From Acinetobacter sp. (GTDB lineage Bacteria; Pseudomonadota; Gammaproteobacteria; Pseudomonadales; Moraxellaceae): a stretch of DNA of 6,859 nucleotides. Positions 4,921-6,859 of the stretch are shown piece by piece. The notes under the pieces were generated by a model. It was not told the origin of the DNA. It saw nothing but the letters and a program-made list of their open reading frames with translations, and did not search any database. Position numbers and translations under genes: made by a program. The number at the start of each line of letters is the position of its first letter. Position 1 is the first letter of the stretch. The stretch spans positions 1-6,859 of the forward strand of contig JASLIY010000204.1 in assembly GCA_030152675.1 (NCBI GenBank), in the 5' to 3' direction.

Positions 4921-4954
4921 AATAAAAAACTCAGCCTAGGCTGAGTTTTTTATT
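4921..4954. terminator. Perfect 34-bp palindromic terminator between ruvC and glnS
   Basis: The 17-bp arms are exactly complementary, centred on CCTAGG, with core ACTCAGC/GCTGAGT and A6/T6 flanks. Folded, it gives a GC-rich stem with a CTAG tetraloop and a U-rich tail on either strand. It serves the two convergent genes equally. Confidence 0.9.
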
Positions 4955-4967
4955 GGATTTAAAGTAC

Positions 4968-6689
4968 TTATTTCTTTGGCTTAAAGCTGTCTCTTAAGTC
5001 CAAGATACGGTTAAACACAGGATGCTCTACTGCATGATCATAGCGATCTGCAACGAAATAACCTTCACGTTCAAACTGGAAACGATCTTCTGCTTGTGCT
5101 TGTGCCAATGATGGCTCAATCACAGCCTGAACTACTTTAAGCGATTCAGGATTTAGATTGGCCAAATAGTCCTCACCCGTTTCTGGATCTGATTCTGTGA
5201 ACAAACGCTCATAGATACGGACTTCAGCAGGCACGCCTTTTTCAGCAGAGACCCAATGAATCACGCCTTTAACTTTACGACCTTCTGGATTTTTACCTAA
5301 AGTTTCAGGATCAATCGAACATTTTAATTCGATGACTTCACCAGACGCATCTTTGATGACTTCATCGCATTTGATCACATAAGCATGACGTAAACGAACT
5401 TCACCTTCTGGAATCAAACGTTTAAAGCCTTTCGGTGGTACTTCTTCAAAGTCTTTACGATCAATATAAATCTGTTCAGTTAATGGAATCTCACGCTCAC
5501 CCATGTCCACATTTGGATGGCGGGCATGTGATAAAGCCATTGCCTCTGGCAGATTGGTTAAAGTCACTTTAAGTGGATTCAGAACGGCCATGCCACGTGC
5601 TGCTGTATTTTCAAGTGATTGGCGAATACAGAACTCCAGCATCGCCACATCAACGATACCATCTGTTTTAGACACCCCCACACGTTGACAGAAGTCACGA
5701 AGACCTGCAGCGGTAAAGCCACGACGACGCATCCCGACAACGGTTGGCATACGTGGATCATCCCAACCTTGTACATGACCTCCTTCAACCAAACGACGTA
5801 ACTTACGTTTCGAAGTAATGGTGTAGTCGATATTTAAACGGCTTGACTCATACTGACGTGGTACTGCCGGAGATTTTACCTTCTCAACCACCCAATCATA
5901 GAATGGGCGATGGTCTTGGAACTCGAGGGTACACAGTGAGTGGGTAATGCCTTCAATCGCATCTGATAATGGATGAGCATAGTCATACATCGGGTACATT
6001 TTCCATTGATCACCCGTTTGGTGATGCTCAGAATGTAATACACGATATAAAATTGGATCACGCATATGTACGTTCGGCGATGCCATATCAATCTTGGCAC
6101 GAAGTACCGCCTGCCCTTCAGCAAACTCACCGCTATTCATCATTTTAAAACGCGCTAAGTTGTCTTCGACTGAACTATCACGAAATGGTGAATTCTTACC
6201 GACTTCAACAAAATTACCGCGATTCAATTTAATTTCTTCAGGGCTTTGTAAATCCACATAGGCATCGCCTTGTTGGATCAATTGAATTGCCCATGCATGT
6301 AACTGATCGAAATAACTTGAGGCATAGCGAGTTTCACCGGCCCAATCAAAACCAAGCCATTTCACATCGTTGGCGATACCATCGACATATTCTTGTTCTT
6401 CAGCATCGGGGTTGGTGTCATCAAAGCGTAAATTACACTCACCTTGGAATTCTTCAGCAATGCCAAAGTTTAAACAAATGGCTTTAACGTGACCGATATG
6501 CAAGTAGCCATTTGGTTCAGGCGGAAATCGAGTGACGATTTTAGCGGTTTTACCCGTCTGTAAATCATCAGTGATCACTTGACGAATAAAATCTAAACCG
6601 GCCTGCTGTTCTTGCTGTTGCGATTCGACCGGCTCAGTTGTATTTGTCGGATGCAAGGGCAAATCAGAAACAACGGTGTTCGGCTTCAT
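4968..6689 (-). CDS. glnS: Glutaminyl-tRNA synthetase (glutamine--tRNA ligase)
   Basis: GlnRS attaches glutamine to tRNA-Gln in the cytoplasm using ATP. It is a class I synthetase that binds tRNA before activating the amino acid. Counting from the ATG at 6689 the protein has 573 residues against about 554 in E. coli. It shows [12 protein letters not shown] (HIGH at 64-67), the GlnRS signature [15 protein letters not shown] (252-266) and a KMSKS-type loop TSKRKL (292-297). A complete C-terminal beta-barrel anticodon-binding region follows. About 25 extra N-terminal residues are Gln/Pro/Thr-rich (ESQQQEQQ, 22-29) and look disordered. A TTG two codons upstream (6693-6695) is an alternative start. 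Neither start has a strong SD, with AAGTGA the best candidate. It is a single gene closed by the palindromic terminator. Confidence 0.96.
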   Translation of the reverse strand: MKPNTVVSDLPLHPTNTTEPVESQQQEQQAGLDFIRQVITDDLQTGKTAKIVTRFPPEPNGYLHIGHVKAICLNFGIAEEFQGECNLRFDDTNPDAEEQEYVDGIANDVKWLGFDWAGETRYASSYFDQLHAWAIQLIQQGDAYVDLQSPEEIKLNRGNFVEVGKNSPFRDSSVEDNLARFKMMNSGEFAEGQAVLRAKIDMASPNVHMRDPILYRVLHSEHHQTGDQWKMYPMYDYAHPLSDAIEGITHSLCTLEFQDHRPFYDWVVEKVKSPAVPRQYESSRLNIDYTITSKRKLRRLVEGGHVQGWDDPRMPTVVGMRRRGFTAAGLRDFCQRVGVSKTDGIVDVAMLEFCIRQSLENTAARGMAVLNPLKVTLTNLPEAMALSHARHPNVDMGEREIPLTEQIYIDRKDFEEVPPKGFKRLIPEGEVRLRHAYVIKCDEVIKDASGEVIELKCSIDPETLGKNPEGRKVKGVIHWVSAEKGVPAEVRIYERLFTESDPETGEDYLANLNPESLKVVQAVIEPSLAQAQAEDRFQFEREGYFVADRYDHAVEHPVFNRILDLRDSFKPKK

Positions 6690-6773
6690 AATCAATTAAT
6701 CACTTATATAAGAGTGGGAAATATGGAGATAAACATTATTTGATCTTTTTAACAAAGAAAATAACGTTTTTGC

Positions 6774-6803
6774 TTGCCTTGTAGTTTACAGTTTGCTTAT
6801 GCT
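6774..6803 (+). promoter_or_regulatory. Candidate promoter of the gene starting at 6855
   Basis: TTGCCT (6774-6779) and TATGCT (6798-6803), each 4/6 to consensus, have an 18-nt spacer. The start would be near 6810, with a leader of about 45 nt that contains the Shine-Dalgarno at 6842-6846. For glnS on the other strand I see only weak hexamers in the same spacer. Confidence 0.25.
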
Positions 6804-6854
6804 TCTCACAACTGAAAAACCCATGGCATTTCGTCATGTTTAGGAGATTATAGA

Positions 6855-6859
6855 ATGAG
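6855..6859 (+). CDS. 5' end of a divergent gene (partial)
   Basis: Only ATG and two further bases lie inside the window. The start is credible because a TAGGAG sequence (6841-6846) sits 8 nt upstream. The gene is divergent from glnS with a spacer of about 165 nt. Its product cannot be told. Confidence 0.5.

Noticed and set aside
1..6859. CRISPR array, IS element, tRNA or rRNA gene, toxin-antitoxin pair
   Set aside because: I looked for spaced repeats, transposase-like frames, tRNA cloverleaf arms and paired small genes on both strands and saw none that hold up.

Overview
The window looks like ordinary chromosomal backbone of an Acinetobacter species or a close Moraxellaceae relative. The DNA is AT-rich, with long AT-rich spacers. 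The MetK, RuvC, FxsA and GlnRS proteins are gammaproteobacterial. RuvC ends in an Arg/Ser-rich tail, and GlnRS carries the TSKRKL form of the KMSKS loop, which I associate with the Pseudomonas/Acinetobacter group. This assignment rests on remembered family features, not on a search.

Layout: the 3' end of an unrecognised + strand gene (to 97) is closed by a strong terminator (136-170). A 589-nt gene-free stretch follows. It holds a possible small transcription unit (promoter about 169-196, terminator 281-313), then the long leader of metK. The last 60 nt of that leader can fold so that the metK Shine-Dalgarno is paired. metK (686-1852, +) ends at a two-hairpin 3' region. Next come a small zinc-ribbon membrane protein (2023-2277, -), a divergent 65-aa charged protein (2579-2776, +), a shared bidirectional terminator, and fxsA (2821-3402, -, TTG start). 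A 358-nt AT-rich spacer with several hairpins and a long unassigned open frame leads to a small predicted lipoprotein (3761-4099, +). A 211-nt spacer precedes ruvC (4311-4856, +). ruvC and glnS (4968-6689, -) converge on a perfect 34-bp palindromic terminator. The window closes with a divergent spacer and the first five bases of another + strand gene (6855).

The recognised genes are housekeeping: S-adenosylmethionine synthesis, Holliday-junction resolution, glutaminyl-tRNA charging and an inner-membrane protein. Each appears to be a single-gene transcription unit with its own terminator or divergent spacing. I see no operon linking them and no shared pathway.

I found no mobile element, CRISPR array, toxin-antitoxin pair or defence cluster, and nothing that amounts to a new multi-gene system. 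The observations most worth checking are the SD-sequestering fold in the metK leader, the candidate sRNA between two terminators, the 12-bp inverted repeat upstream of the zinc-ribbon gene, and the long unassigned open frame upstream of fxsA.
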